This document shows, in pieces, positions 1 through 7,582 of a DNA stretch of 29,438 nt. Where the stretch lies: positions 1 to 29,438 of the forward strand of contig CAUZRD010000007.1 of NCBI GenBank assembly GCA_963582255.1, read 5' to 3'. The position numbers and the translations under genes were made by a program. Every line of letters begins with the position of its first letter. The first letter of the stretch is position 1. A model generated the notes under the pieces. It ran no database searches and was not told the origin of the DNA. It saw only the letters and a program-made list of their open reading frames with translations. Source of the stretch: CAUZRD01 sp963582255. GTDB lineage: Bacteria > Pseudomonadota > Alphaproteobacteria > Rhizobiales > TMED25.

Positions 1-286
1 TGGCTGCGCGACGAAAGGCATGAGCTAGGCCTACCCCCGGATTTCCTATATAGCCAAAAATGACCTTCGTCACCGCCCCAGCAGCTATCATCTGATCAAA
101 CAGAATATCAGCACCCGAGCGTGCCAGCGTAAGCCGATCGATTTTCTGTCGTAAAATCTCATGTGCAGCGGCAAATGGCACAAGATGACCAAAACCGCCA
201 ACGAACACCGTATCACCAGGTCGGATGCATCTGGTAACCGCGTCGTTAAGAGTTGTTAGTTTTTCCGGTACCGCCAGGTGTTCCAC
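1..286 (-). CDS. CoA-transferase family I, subunit A (partial, N-terminal part)
   Basis: Reading the minus strand from a GTG at 286 (or an in-frame TTG at 292) gives about 95 codons open to the left edge. The product has TLNDAVTRCIRPGDTVFVGG near the N-terminus, then LARSGADILFDQMIAAGAV and FGYIGNPGVG. This is the usual start of the A subunit of heterodimeric family I CoA transferases (GctA/IpdA/ScoA-like), where the first strand leads into a glycine-rich VGGFG loop. The start touches or overlaps the stop of the family III CoA transferase upstream, so the two are translationally coupled. The substrate cannot be named. IpdA-like ring-cleaving hydrolases share this fold, so CoA transfer is not certain. 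The rest of the gene lies outside the window. Confidence 0.8.
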   Translation of the reverse strand, partial: MEHLAVPEKLTTLNDAVTRCIRPGDTVFVGGFGHLVPFAAAHEILRQKIDRLTLARSGADILFDQMIAAGAVTKVIFGYIGNPGVGLAHAFRRAA

Positions 287-288
287 GA

Positions 289-1485
289 TCAAATAATCCC
301 GTTATCGCGATAGTTCGAAAGCGTGGCAGCATCGATACCCAGATTATCCAGAACCTCTTCTGTATCGGCACCAAGTAGAGGTGGCGCCAAATCAACGCTT
401 GCTGGGGTATCTGAGAATCGGTAGGGAACGCCTAACATTTTGAGCCGACCGGCCTCAGAATGATCAATCTCAACCACCATGTCGTTGGCCAGAGTTTGCT
501 CATCAACAAGAGCACGCTCCACCGAATTAACCCGGCTCGAAGGAATATCAAAGGCGAGGAGAATCTCAATCCATTCGTCGGCAGTACGAGTTTCTATAAC
601 GCGTTGGATCAGACCGTCGATTTCAGTTCGGTTGTTAACTCGATCAGCATTCTTGATGAATTTTTCATCACACGCCCATTCGCTATGGCCGATAGCCTCG
701 GAAAACCTTGCAAACTGAGCATCATTTCCGACCGCCACGGCGATCGCGGTGTCGGCGGCATCAAATGTACGATAGGGCACAATATTAGGATGGCCATTAC
801 CGAAGCGCCGCGCAGGCTTTCCCGAGACCAGATGATTGGCAGCCACATTAACCAGCATGGAGAGCGAGGTCGCATAGAGGCTGGTTTCAGTTTTCTGCCC
901 ACGTCCTGTGGTCTGGCGCGAATTCAACGCTGCTAATATGGCAATCGTCGCATTCATGCCGGTGCAAACATCTACCAGCGCAACGCCTACCTTCATCGGC
1001 GTCCCGTCTTCCTCACCAGTGACACTCATCAATCCACTCTCAGCCTGGAGCAGAAAATCATACCCGGGTCGTTCGCCACGAGGACCACGTCCGCCGTATC
1101 CAGTGATTTGGCAGTGCACCAAGCGTGGGGCCTCGCGTTCTCGCCACTCTGTAGTAATACCCCATCTCTCCAAGGTCCCAAATTTGAAATTCTCAATCAC
1201 AACATCGGCCGTTTTTAGCAAAGACTTCAGTATTTCCTGGCCTTCAGATGACTTCAAATTCAGTGTCACCGACCGCTTATTGCGATTGATGCCAAGAAAA
1301 TACGCAGCCTCGCTGCCGGCAAAAGGGGGCCCCCAGGAACGCGTATCATCGCCCTTTCCTGGTTGCTCGATTTTAATGATCTCCGCACCCATATCGCCCA
1401 AATTCATAGTACTAAATGGCCCAGCGAGAATCCGGGAAAGATCGACAACTCTTATCCCCGCAAGAGGACCGCTTCGCTCACTCAT
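289..1485 (-). CDS. CaiB/BaiF family III CoA-transferase
   Basis: A 398-residue protein of normal length for family III (formyl-CoA/carnitine-type) CoA transferases, which move CoA between carboxylic acids in the cytoplasm. It opens with GPLAGIRVVDLSRILAGP (residues 6-23), then GAEIIKIEQPGKGDDTR and GINRNKRSVTLNLK, all signature stretches of the family. Asp172 in VALVDVCTGMNA matches the catalytic Asp that forms the acyl-anhydride in formyl-CoA transferase. It sits in a minus-strand operon: crotonase 42 bases upstream, family I CoA-transferase subunit downstream with overlapping stop and start. Two CoA-transferase types in one operon suggest activation of an imported or peripheral carboxylic acid. 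The exact substrate (formyl, succinyl, mesaconyl or benzylsuccinyl type) cannot be read from sequence. Confidence 0.92.
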   Translation of the reverse strand: MSERSGPLAGIRVVDLSRILAGPFSTMNLGDMGAEIIKIEQPGKGDDTRSWGPPFAGSEAAYFLGINRNKRSVTLNLKSSEGQEILKSLLKTADVVIENFKFGTLERWGITTEWREREAPRLVHCQITGYGGRGPRGERPGYDFLLQAESGLMSVTGEEDGTPMKVGVALVDVCTGMNATIAILAALNSRQTTGRGQKTETSLYATSLSMLVNVAANHLVSGKPARRFGNGHPNIVPYRTFDAADTAIAVAVGNDAQFARFSEAIGHSEWACDEKFIKNADRVNNRTEIDGLIQRVIETRTADEWIEILLAFDIPSSRVNSVERALVDEQTLANDMVVEIDHSEAGRLKMLGVPYRFSDTPASVDLAPPLLGADTEEVLDNLGIDAATLSNYRDNGII

Positions 1486-1527
1486 TGTATGCCTACATTA
1501 CTTTCTTGAACATCCAGTATTCCGAGA

Positions 1528-2400
1528 TCAATCCTTTTTTGGAGCCGTGTTTTCGTCGCGATCCATCCCATCGAGATAGCGCTCCACCTCTTCACGATTA
1601 CGCTCTCGGAATTGATGAAAATCCGGTTTACGACGCTCAAGGAACGCATTCATACCTTCTAGAGATTCTTCTGATCCCCACACATGGGCAAGCAGTTCCA
1701 TGCCGTGCTGCCAAGACGCATAAAGCTGATCAGATTCATGATTAAGCGACTTCTTAGTCTGACGAATGGTCTGCGAGGAATAGGATTTAATCTGTTCACA
1801 CCAGGCTTCGGTTTCCATGCGCAGATCTGCCTTAGGTACGCATTTATTTATGAGACCTATTTGAACCGCCTCTTCAGCCTTGAATGTACGACAAAGAAAA
1901 ATCATCTCCTTGGCCAGCCGATCACCAATCAGCCTTGGAATATACTGGGTCGCTCCCACAGTTGGACAGGCGCCAACTCGCGCGCCAGTCTGCCCAAACA
2001 CGCCATCATCGGCGGAAATAACTAGGTCACACCACAGAGCCAGCTCATGACCGCCACCAACACAAAAGCCGTGCACCATGGCTATCACGGGAATGGGCAA
2101 ACCTCTGATTGCCATAGCCAGACCTTGCATGCGATCATTCCAATGAGACGCATTTACCCAGTTGAGACGCTTCATCGCATGAAAATCGCCGCCTGCAGAA
2201 AACGCAGCCTCGCCCGATCCGGTAATCACCGCGCAGGCGATTGAGGGATCATTGCGCGTTAATAATACTGCCTCGCGAAGTTCATCGAGTGTTTGTTCGC
2301 GAAACGCATTTCGCACTTCCGGCCGATTAATGGTTATCCAAGCCACGTTATTTTTGACTTCATAAAGCACTTCTTTGAAGTCCGACACTTCCTTACTCAT
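1528..2400 (-). CDS. Enoyl-CoA hydratase/isomerase (crotonase) family, MenB/BadI-like
   Basis: A 290-residue crotonase-fold enzyme. The early motif WITINRPEVRNAF (21-33), the oxyanion-hole segments FSAGGDF (67-73) and GFCVGGGHELALWCDLVIS (111-129), and FGQTGARVG (135-143) are present. The FGQ.G pattern and the LPIPVIAMVHGFCVGGG stretch resemble the naphthoate synthase (MenB)/2-ketocyclohexanecarboxyl-CoA hydrolase (BadI) branch more than ordinary fatty-acid hydratases. That branch performs Dieckmann-type ring closure or its reverse, ring opening. The residues after about 260 (NRE, ERYLDGMDRDE) form a charged C-terminal tail. It lies between the VOC protein and the CaiB protein. I infer a role in alicyclic or aromatic-derived acyl-CoA breakdown; an ordinary hydratase or isomerase remains possible. 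Confidence 0.88.
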   Translation of the reverse strand: MSKEVSDFKEVLYEVKNNVAWITINRPEVRNAFREQTLDELREAVLLTRNDPSIACAVITGSGEAAFSAGGDFHAMKRLNWVNASHWNDRMQGLAMAIRGLPIPVIAMVHGFCVGGGHELALWCDLVISADDGVFGQTGARVGACPTVGATQYIPRLIGDRLAKEMIFLCRTFKAEEAVQIGLINKCVPKADLRMETEAWCEQIKSYSSQTIRQTKKSLNHESDQLYASWQHGMELLAHVWGSEESLEGMNAFLERRKPDFHQFRERNREEVERYLDGMDRDENTAPKKD

Positions 2401-2457
2401 TTTCGCCCTTTCTTCGTTCAGAAAAATCCATATACTGAATGCGTGTGTTCAGGTTTA

Positions 2458-2483
2458 ATCTGTCGCTCTTTGGAGCGATAGAT
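2458..2483 (-). promoter_or_regulatory. Intercistronic hairpin between VOC gene and crotonase gene
   Basis: An 11-bp stem (2458-2468 paired with 2473-2483, one G-U pair on one strand) is closed by a 4-base TTTG loop. It lies in the 92-base gap after the VOC gene stop and before the crotonase start. No T-run follows on the minus strand (the bases read TTAAACC), so it is not a classical intrinsic terminator. mRNA stabilisation, partial termination or a processing site are possible roles. Confidence 0.45.
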
Positions 2484-2492
2484 CAAATACGG

Positions 2493-2924
2493 CTAGTCAG
2501 CTTCCTCCATTTCGATCAATGAGCCGATCGTGTCCGCCGGATGGAGAAAAAACAGACGACGCCCATGGTGACCAACAATCGGCTTGCTCGCCAATCTCAT
2601 GCCATTGTCCTCGGCCGATTGCACGGCCTCATCCACATTCTTAGTAGTCAGACAAAAATGATGCACTCCGCCCTTTGGATTACGATCTAGAAAACGGCCG
2701 ACCGGTGAATCCGGTCGAGTCGGCATCATGATCTCAATACAGGCATTAGCAAATTTCGCATAAGCGATGCGTATACCCTGTTCCGGAACATCGATCGGGT
2801 CGGTGACTGATGCACCGAATTTAGATTTGTACATCTCAATCGCCTGATCAAGATTAGGAACAGCTACAGCGATATGATCAATTTCTCCGGCCGAAATTGA
2901 ACCATTATGCAAAGTTTCGATCAT
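2493..2924 (-). CDS. VOC-superfamily protein, methylmalonyl-CoA epimerase-like
   Basis: A 143-residue vicinal-oxygen-chelate (glyoxalase-fold) protein with two beta-alpha-beta-beta-beta modules. EIDHIAVAVPNLDQAIEMY (14-32) starts module one and GGVHHFCLTTKNVDEAV (85-101) starts module two. Likely metal ligands are His17, His88 or His89, and Glu138 in SLIEMEE, which match the ligand pattern of methylmalonyl-CoA epimerase (metal-dependent 2-epimerisation through an enediolate). Length is typical of epimerases. It is the first gene of the minus-strand CoA operon, which fits a CoA-ester substrate. A dioxygenase or lyase of the same superfamily is less likely. The start ATG at 2924 gives a normal N-terminal lead into module one. 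Confidence 0.8.
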   Translation of the reverse strand: MIETLHNGSISAGEIDHIAVAVPNLDQAIEMYKSKFGASVTDPIDVPEQGIRIAYAKFANACIEIMMPTRPDSPVGRFLDRNPKGGVHHFCLTTKNVDEAVQSAEDNGMRLASKPIVGHHGRRLFFLHPADTIGSLIEMEEAD

Positions 2925-3023
2925 TGAACTCTCGGACTATGTTTTCGAACCTAGGATGGCAGAAAGCTTACCAGACTGGAATGATTAAACACTTGTACCC
3001 CCCTATATATTTTATATCTCAGC

Positions 3024-3038
3024 TGTGAGATTATCACA
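3024..3038. promoter_or_regulatory. Candidate operator: inverted repeat TGTGA-N5-TCACA
   Basis: A perfect 5+5 inverted repeat sits in the 312-base divergent gap between the minus-strand CoA operon (start 2924) and the SMP-30 gene (start 3237). It extends to CTGTGA/TCACACAG with one inserted base. On the minus strand it lies just upstream of an AT-rich TATAAAATATATAG stretch that could serve as a -10 region. The half-sites resemble CRP, but the CRP spacer is 6 bases and here it is 5, so a GntR-type or other dimeric regulator is as likely. The rest of this gap shows no open reading frame. Confidence 0.35.
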
Positions 3039-3193
3039 CAGACTTGGAAACAGACATCGGCCGCGGACAAAACTATCGATCTGCATCAAATTATTCCACG
3101 TTCGGCATCAATCTGTGCAATCATTTCACGAAAGAACTTGCCCAATTCCGACTGACATGGCTAATCTTTGCACCAAATTACCCAAATTAATTT

Positions 3194-3222
3194 TTGACAG
3201 ATAACAAAATTACCTAGAAAAT
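3194..3222 (+). promoter_or_regulatory. Candidate sigma70-type promoter for the SMP-30 gene
   Basis: A perfect TTGACA (3194-3199) is followed after 17 bases by GAAAAT (3217-3222), a 4 of 6 match to TATAAT. The predicted transcript start would fall only a few bases before the Shine-Dalgarno-like AGGGA (3225-3229) and the ATG at 3237, leaving an unusually short leader. That makes the assignment tentative. Confidence 0.3.
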
Positions 3223-3236
3223 TTAGGGATGACCTG

Positions 3237-4157
3237 ATGTTTAATCCATTTAAGCAACCAGAGCTAATAAAAGCCGAAGTTTTTAGCGAGATGCCAAGCT
3301 ATTTTCGCGATCGCCAACGTACTGCCTGGTCCGATCCCAATCGGCAAGGTGCTCCGGTCGAACAATTCATCGAAGGCCCATCGTTTGATAGGAAAGGTAA
3401 TCTCTACATCACCGACATTCCATTCGGGCGAGTTTTTAGAATTACGCCGGATGGTAGCTGGGATTTGGTCTGTGAATATGACGGCTGGCCAAATGGTCTA
3501 AAATTTCATAAAGACGGTCGCGCATTTATTGCCTGCTATAAACAAGGACTGATGGTGCTGGATGTTGACACCGGCAAAATAGAACCGATTTTGGCAACAA
3601 TGTATTCAGAAGGCTTCAAGGGCCTGAATGACCTGCACTTTACAAATACTGGTGACCTTTATTTCACCGATCAAGGCCAAACCGGCATTCTCGATTGGTC
3701 AGGCAGGGTCTTCCGTTATACCTCTGATGGACGGCTTGATCGTATTGCAACCAATGTACCAAGCCCAAATGGCATCAGCATTAACAATGCCGAAAAACAG
3801 CTATACGTCGCAGTAACCCGCAGCCAACAGATTTGGCGCATTCCGCTAATGGATGATGGCAGTGCATCCAAGACCGGTGTAGCCATCCAACTTTCGGGCG
3901 GGCATGCTGGACCAGACGGTCTTGAAATAGATTCCGAAGACGGCATGATTGTATGCCATCTAGGCGTTGGAGTTTGGCGTTTTGATGCCAATTGTTTGCC
4001 GACACACCTCATTCATACCAACGAACACAGCCTGATGACCAATGTCGCCTTTGGCGGCCCGGAACGTAAAACTCTTTACATAACAGATTCCATGAATGGG
4101 CGCATCATGCGTGCGGAAATGCCTGTCGCAGGAAAACTACTCTTCGGACTGTCATGA
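3237..4157 (+). CDS. SMP-30/gluconolactonase/LRE-family protein
   Basis: A 306-residue six-bladed beta-propeller hydrolase of the SMP-30/gluconolactonase family, which opens sugar lactones or related cyclic esters with a divalent metal. The likely metal ligands are all present: Glu46 in IEGPSFDRKGNLYITD, Asn178 in SPNGIS and Asp227 in GPDGLEID. Repeating motifs of the form G-x-L-Y-F/I-T-D mark the blades. There is no signal peptide, so it is probably cytoplasmic. AGGGA seven bases before the ATG supports the start. It stands alone between the divergent CoA operon and a SCO gene and may respond to the same regulator as the CoA operon. The lactone substrate is unknown. Confidence 0.87.
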   Translation: MFNPFKQPELIKAEVFSEMPSYFRDRQRTAWSDPNRQGAPVEQFIEGPSFDRKGNLYITDIPFGRVFRITPDGSWDLVCEYDGWPNGLKFHKDGRAFIACYKQGLMVLDVDTGKIEPILATMYSEGFKGLNDLHFTNTGDLYFTDQGQTGILDWSGRVFRYTSDGRLDRIATNVPSPNGISINNAEKQLYVAVTRSQQIWRIPLMDDGSASKTGVAIQLSGGHAGPDGLEIDSEDGMIVCHLGVGVWRFDANCLPTHLIHTNEHSLMTNVAFGGPERKTLYITDSMNGRIMRAEMPVAGKLLFGLS

Positions 4158-4170
4158 CGCATTACGCTAC

Positions 4171-4199
4171 GCAACCTATCCCATGGGGTAGGTGGTTGC
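4171..4199 (+). terminator. Strong hairpin downstream of the SMP-30 gene
   Basis: GCAACCTATCC pairs with GGGTAGG plus GGTTGC around a short CATG loop, with a small bulge on the 3' side. It lies 14 bases after the SMP-30 stop. The following bases (CTTCAATATAATC) are not a good T-run, so termination may be weak. It separates the SMP-30 gene from the SCO gene. Confidence 0.45.
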
Positions 4200-4305
4200 C
4201 TTCAATATAATCTATGTCAGCCTTGGTTATGGGTCCTTTCTATTTAATCTTGAGCGCGCACGGGCAGCTGGATTCAGCTTGCGAATCGGTGAATAGATCA
4301 ATGCG

Positions 4306-4893
4306 ATGAAGATCAGAGTGCTTTTTTTATTCGCGATCGTGGTATGTGCTGCCCTACTTGCGGTTCTTGCAACTTCCATGTGGGTTATGAACGAGAGGAG
4401 CAAGCTCACGCTGGTTGAGATTGGCGGCCCGTTCACGCTCACCAACCATCGCGGAGAGCAAATCAGCGATACTGCATTCAGAGGCAGATTGATGCTGATC
4501 TATTTCGGTTACACTTACTGCCCGGATGTGTGCCCCACCGAGCTTCAAGTCATCGGAAACGTACTCGACCACCTCGGTGATGCCATCAGCCAAATCACTC
4601 CCGTGTTTATTACTATCGATCCAGAACGTGACGACTGGGAAACGCTAAATTCTTATGTTGAACATTTTCATGAAGATCTCGTTGGCTTAACCGGAAGTGC
4701 CGAAGAAATAGCTGCAGTGGCCAAAGCCTACCGGGTTTATTACGCAAAATCTAAGCAAGGGGGAAGCGAGGAGTATCTCATGGATCATACCTCATTAATT
4801 TATCTGATGGATAAAAACGGCCGCTTTGCGCGCCACTTCACATCTGGAACTTCGGCTGAGGATATAGCGGCCGGCCTATCTAGTGCGCTTTAA
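4306..4893 (+). CDS. SCO1/SenC-family copper chaperone/thioredoxin-like protein
   Basis: A 195-residue SCO protein. Residues 1-28 are a positively charged start followed by a hydrophobic segment, an N-terminal membrane anchor that places the domain in the periplasm. The Cu-binding/redox motif YCPDVCPTE holds Cys72 and Cys76, and the third ligand is His161 in MDHTSLIYLMD. GRLMLIYFGYT precedes the motif as in other SCO proteins, and FITIDPERDD (101-110) is a further signature. SCO proteins deliver copper to the CuA site of cytochrome c oxidase or keep its cysteines reduced. No cytochrome oxidase gene is adjacent, so this is an orphan copy here. The length fits the family. Confidence 0.92.
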   Translation: MKIRVLFLFAIVVCAALLAVLATSMWVMNERSKLTLVEIGGPFTLTNHRGEQISDTAFRGRLMLIYFGYTYCPDVCPTELQVIGNVLDHLGDAISQITPVFITIDPERDDWETLNSYVEHFHEDLVGLTGSAEEIAAVAKAYRVYYAKSKQGGSEEYLMDHTSLIYLMDKNGRFARHFTSGTSAEDIAAGLSSAL

Positions 4894-5236
4894 TCTGGGT
4901 GCCCATTGGTAGCTAGGCTAGCCTGTTGCTCGAACGCAAGTCTATTGAAAATGTACTTAGTGACTGATTTGGTGGTGTCCTCCACAAACTAGCTACCATT
5001 GACCGGCTTAGTTTTTTACACGAGCAGCACCCATCCTCATCTTTTCTAGCACTAGCATCAGTCCCTTAGGCGATGAGGTAACCTAGGCCCATTCGGCTGT
5101 TAGCAATGAACCAAAATTACTGCACGGAGGACCACAGGCCTTTGTACCGTGTTCATAAGGAAATGAATTTCAGAGTAGCCGACAACGGAAATGAGTGCAT
5201 CTAATCTAAGCTGATACAACGTTTGAGGCCTGACAA
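4894..5236. other. Convergent non-coding gap with a long-range inverted repeat
   Basis: This 343-base stretch lies between the convergent SCO and Ldh2-type genes. No convincing reading frame was found. It holds a 13-base inverted repeat with one mismatch (4904-4916 against 4989-5001, core TGGTAGCTAG/CTAGCTACCA), separated by 72 bases. A second pair, CCTCATC and GATGAGG, lies at about 5034-5096. Either could form transcript-end structures. No transposase remnant was recognised. Confidence 0.4.
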
Positions 5237-6340
5237 TCAGATCTTGAGCTGCATGATCGAAAGTTCTTTTGCAATTCCGCCTAAGGCAGAAATCAAGTTA
5301 GGGTGAAAAAGAAGTCCATTTTCCTGGCGATCTTGGAAGGTTTCCGGGCGATTTTCACCTGAGACATGGACTCTGTCAAAGTCCTTCAGCGGTTTTGAAT
5401 TTTTGATATCGCGCAGTCCACGGTCAGTCTCACTCTTAAAAGTATCAATATCTGAAAAAGCGGAAATCTTGATTGCCGCAACAAATTGTCCAGTATTGGT
5501 AGGTGTTGTGGTGTCATTGGACATTGAAATCACATCGCGGCCGAAAGCAGCACCGTTCAGCACCGAGCTTAACAGACCTATTGCCATTGCCAAACCATAG
5601 CCCTTGGCCCCTCCAATCGGCAGCAAAAAGCCCTCGCTCTGTCGAGTTGGATCCGTGAGTGGGGAGCCGTCATGCTCAATCATCCAACCAACCGGCATTT
5701 TCTCACCGCGTTGGGCCAATGTTTTGACACGTCCTGATGAGGCAACCGTAGTGGCCATATCTAGCAGAAATGGTGGCTCTTTTCCGGCAGGAACGGCTAT
5801 CGCAATCGGGTTGGTGCCCAGAAGAAGTTCTGATCCTCCATGGGGGGGGACATGATTGGCGCTACCAACCGCTCCGTAAAGACCAATCTGATCTCGGGCC
5901 AACGGGCGGGTTACGTATATAGTAGCCGGACCAGCATGATTGCCATTGCGTACGCCAACCCAGCCAATACCAAACTGATCTGCCTTATCCATTGCCATTT
6001 CTGTAGCTTTAAGCACACCAAGATGACCAAGGCCGTTATCAGCATCAATCAGTCCGGTAGCACCCTCATTGCGAATTACCTTCATGTTGGCTTGAGGATT
6101 GGTGCCACCGTCCAGCAAGCGGCGGACATATTGCGCTAACCGAAACGTACCATGGGTATCAAGCCCCCACAGATCTCCTTCAACTATACATTTGGCAACG
6201 GTCTCGGCATCTGCATCTCGGACCTTGCATGCGCGCAATGCGCTGGCGATGAATTGCCTTACATTTTGCGCTGGAACCCGAACGAGAGATAGTTTCGCAT
6301 CAGCTCCTTCAGAGGCTGCGTTAGACGTGATATCCGGCAT
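5237..6340 (-). CDS. Ldh2-family NAD(P)-dependent malate/L-lactate/ureidoglycolate-type dehydrogenase
   Basis: A 367-residue Ldh2/YlbC-fold oxidoreductase, slightly longer than the usual 330-360. Family marks are DLWGLDTHGTFRLAQYV (56-72) with the DxHG motif, IDADNGLGHLG (98-108), VRNGNHAGPA (130-139) with the likely catalytic His135, LLGTNPIAIAVPA (173-185), LLDMATTVASSGRVK (192-206) and GGAKGYGLAMAI further on. These enzymes oxidise 2-hydroxy acids such as malate, sulfolactate, ureidoglycolate or 2,3-diketogulonate with NAD(P). They are unrelated to classical LDH. The first 20 or so residues are a family-atypical tail. The remnant of an amidohydrolase lies 246 bases upstream on the same strand. 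The substrate cannot be assigned. Confidence 0.9.
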   Translation of the reverse strand: MPDITSNAASEGADAKLSLVRVPAQNVRQFIASALRACKVRDADAETVAKCIVEGDLWGLDTHGTFRLAQYVRRLLDGGTNPQANMKVIRNEGATGLIDADNGLGHLGVLKATEMAMDKADQFGIGWVGVRNGNHAGPATIYVTRPLARDQIGLYGAVGSANHVPPHGGSELLLGTNPIAIAVPAGKEPPFLLDMATTVASSGRVKTLAQRGEKMPVGWMIEHDGSPLTDPTRQSEGFLLPIGGAKGYGLAMAIGLLSSVLNGAAFGRDVISMSNDTTTPTNTGQFVAAIKISAFSDIDTFKSETDRGLRDIKNSKPLKDFDRVHVSGENRPETFQDRQENGLLFHPNLISALGGIAKELSIMQLKI

Positions 6341-7023
6341 AGTAATGTACCCTTTATTCTACCCAGTCATCAGCACTAAGAGGCTGAGAGAAAATACAAC
6401 CGATCAATGTAAATCCCCCAATACCTTAGACTGGGAAATACTCTAGAATATTCAAAAAATCTCCCGAGCGCCTCGATAACAACTAAAGGCTCACTGATAT
6501 TCACGTACCCGTAAAACTCTATCCTTTTAAATACTAAACCTAGTTGTGTCTTCCTATACTGAGAGATGTATTGGAAGACACCAAATTCACAGAAGTCGCC
6601 ACAACCAGTTTGATTTTTCGCCAAGCCCCTGACCAAGGGCATTCTTAGGCTCTCGATTGCGCTTCTCCGGCACCTCCAATTTGAACAGGTTGGCAGCATT
6701 ATAGCCAAGAATATTGGGATTGGATGTCTTATAAAGAAAGGGGTGATCGCGTACTGTTGACGAGAGATCGAAGTCCCAGTGCAGCCAGTCATAAGATAGA
6801 CAAGCTGAGTTGGCGCTTTAACTGCCTCCATCGGAAATTTCGGCCACATCAGCAACCAATAATTCCTACACCAAACACCTCCACATCGCACAACTGACTT
6901 TTGATAGTTCAGGGCTTCAGTTTTTGGTCAAGCCAATCGCGTAAGCTGTCACCCTAAAATATTAAAATAATTACTAAATACTAACATTAATATCTATAAG
7001 TATTATACATATTTATAATAATA
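6341..7023. other. Intergenic stretch with gene debris and an AT-rich tract
   Basis: This 683-base stretch lies between the Ldh2-type gene and the AT-rich hypothetical gene. It contains the amidohydrolase remnant described separately. On the minus strand at 6909-6953 a short frame ends in DSLRDWLDQKLKP and a stop, possibly the tail of another lost gene, too short to name. The interval at about 6955-7023 is almost entirely A and T and marks the boundary to the AT-rich gene pair. The open minus-strand frame 6376-6891 does not read like a real protein and is in the wrong frame for the remnant. Confidence 0.5.
6587..6817 (-). pseudogene. C-terminal remnant of an amidohydrolase (Amidohydrolase_2-like)
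   Basis: A minus-strand frame of 76 codons with no start runs from just after a stop at 6818-6820 to a TGA at 6587-6589. It reads SYDWLHWDFDLSS, then VRDHPFLYKTSNPNILGYNA and ANLFKLEVPEKRNREP. This matches the end of the metal-dependent Amidohydrolase_2 family, where a (S)DYPHWDFD strand precedes the last helix with a YxNAxxLF motif. Everything N-terminal to it, including the metal-binding barrel, is missing or scrambled: the frame upstream is broken by a stop and no continuation was found. I infer a deleted and decayed gene that may once have preceded the Ldh2-type gene in an operon. Confidence 0.6.
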
Positions 7024-7533
7024 TTAAACAAAAGGATCATAAGACCATTGAAGTAACGCCTGCCTTTGCCTAGGTCTGCATAAAATATCACCTGAGTTAC
7101 AGTTATATTTAACTTGCATATAGTGTCTATTAAACGAACGCCAACGATTTATTTGTTTATGATCTATATCATAATACCTACGTCCCTGATAATACCTACA
7201 ATACCATTGAAACCATCCCCTAGGATCCGGTAATATAATCCAACCTTTTTTTTGCCATAATTTTAAAGAACTCCGACTTTTTATATTAAAGTAATTCAGA
7301 GTCGGGTCAGGTCTATCGCTAATTTTAGCCTTCTCGAACCAATCAGCAGGGAACTCATAGCGGCAATCATTTAGATATTTTCCTTCGAAAACACCCAGCT
7401 CGAGCATCTCTTTCGGTGAAAAGTGAGGGTTGAACCCTCCATCAAATTCTTTACCCTGAGGCGCCACGATTTGATATTTGTAATCATGTTGCATCAGGTC
7501 GTTTACTGTTACCCATGCGCCTACTTTATGCAT
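7024..7533 (-). CDS. Conserved hypothetical protein, aromatic- and arginine-rich
   Basis: A 169-residue protein that I recognise only as a conserved uncharacterised bacterial type, not as a named function. Visible features are GAWVTVNDLMQHDYKY (5-20), FSPKEMLELGVFEGKYLNDC (38-57), EFPADWF (60-66), a very aromatic core around DPRGWFQWYCRYYQGRR (103-119), and a C-terminal LCRPRQRQALLQWSYD (151-166). There is no signal peptide or membrane segment. Trp, Tyr and Arg content is high. It starts 49 bases after the MFS gene on the same strand, so the two are probably co-transcribed. Base composition is markedly AT-rich compared with the glycan cluster, which suggests a different origin. Confidence 0.75.
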   Translation of the reverse strand: MHKVGAWVTVNDLMQHDYKYQIVAPQGKEFDGGFNPHFSPKEMLELGVFEGKYLNDCRYEFPADWFEKAKISDRPDPTLNYFNIKSRSSLKLWQKKGWIILPDPRGWFQWYCRYYQGRRYYDIDHKQINRWRSFNRHYMQVKYNCNSGDILCRPRQRQALLQWSYDPFV

Positions 7534-7582
7534 AACCTGAACAAATCATATGCATTCGCACCACCCATAAATTCTAAAAGTG

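Noticed and set aside
908..1579. 223-codon plus-strand frame
   Set aside because: Lies antisense over the family III CoA transferase, whose motifs are unambiguous; its own product looks like random composition.
3024..3038. Bona fide CRP-binding site
   Set aside because: Spacer is 5 instead of 6 bases and flanking consensus bases are weak; kept only as a generic operator candidate.
6376..6891. 171-codon minus-strand frame
   Set aside because: Product is low-quality and no family is visible; the real signal at this place is the amidohydrolase remnant in another frame.
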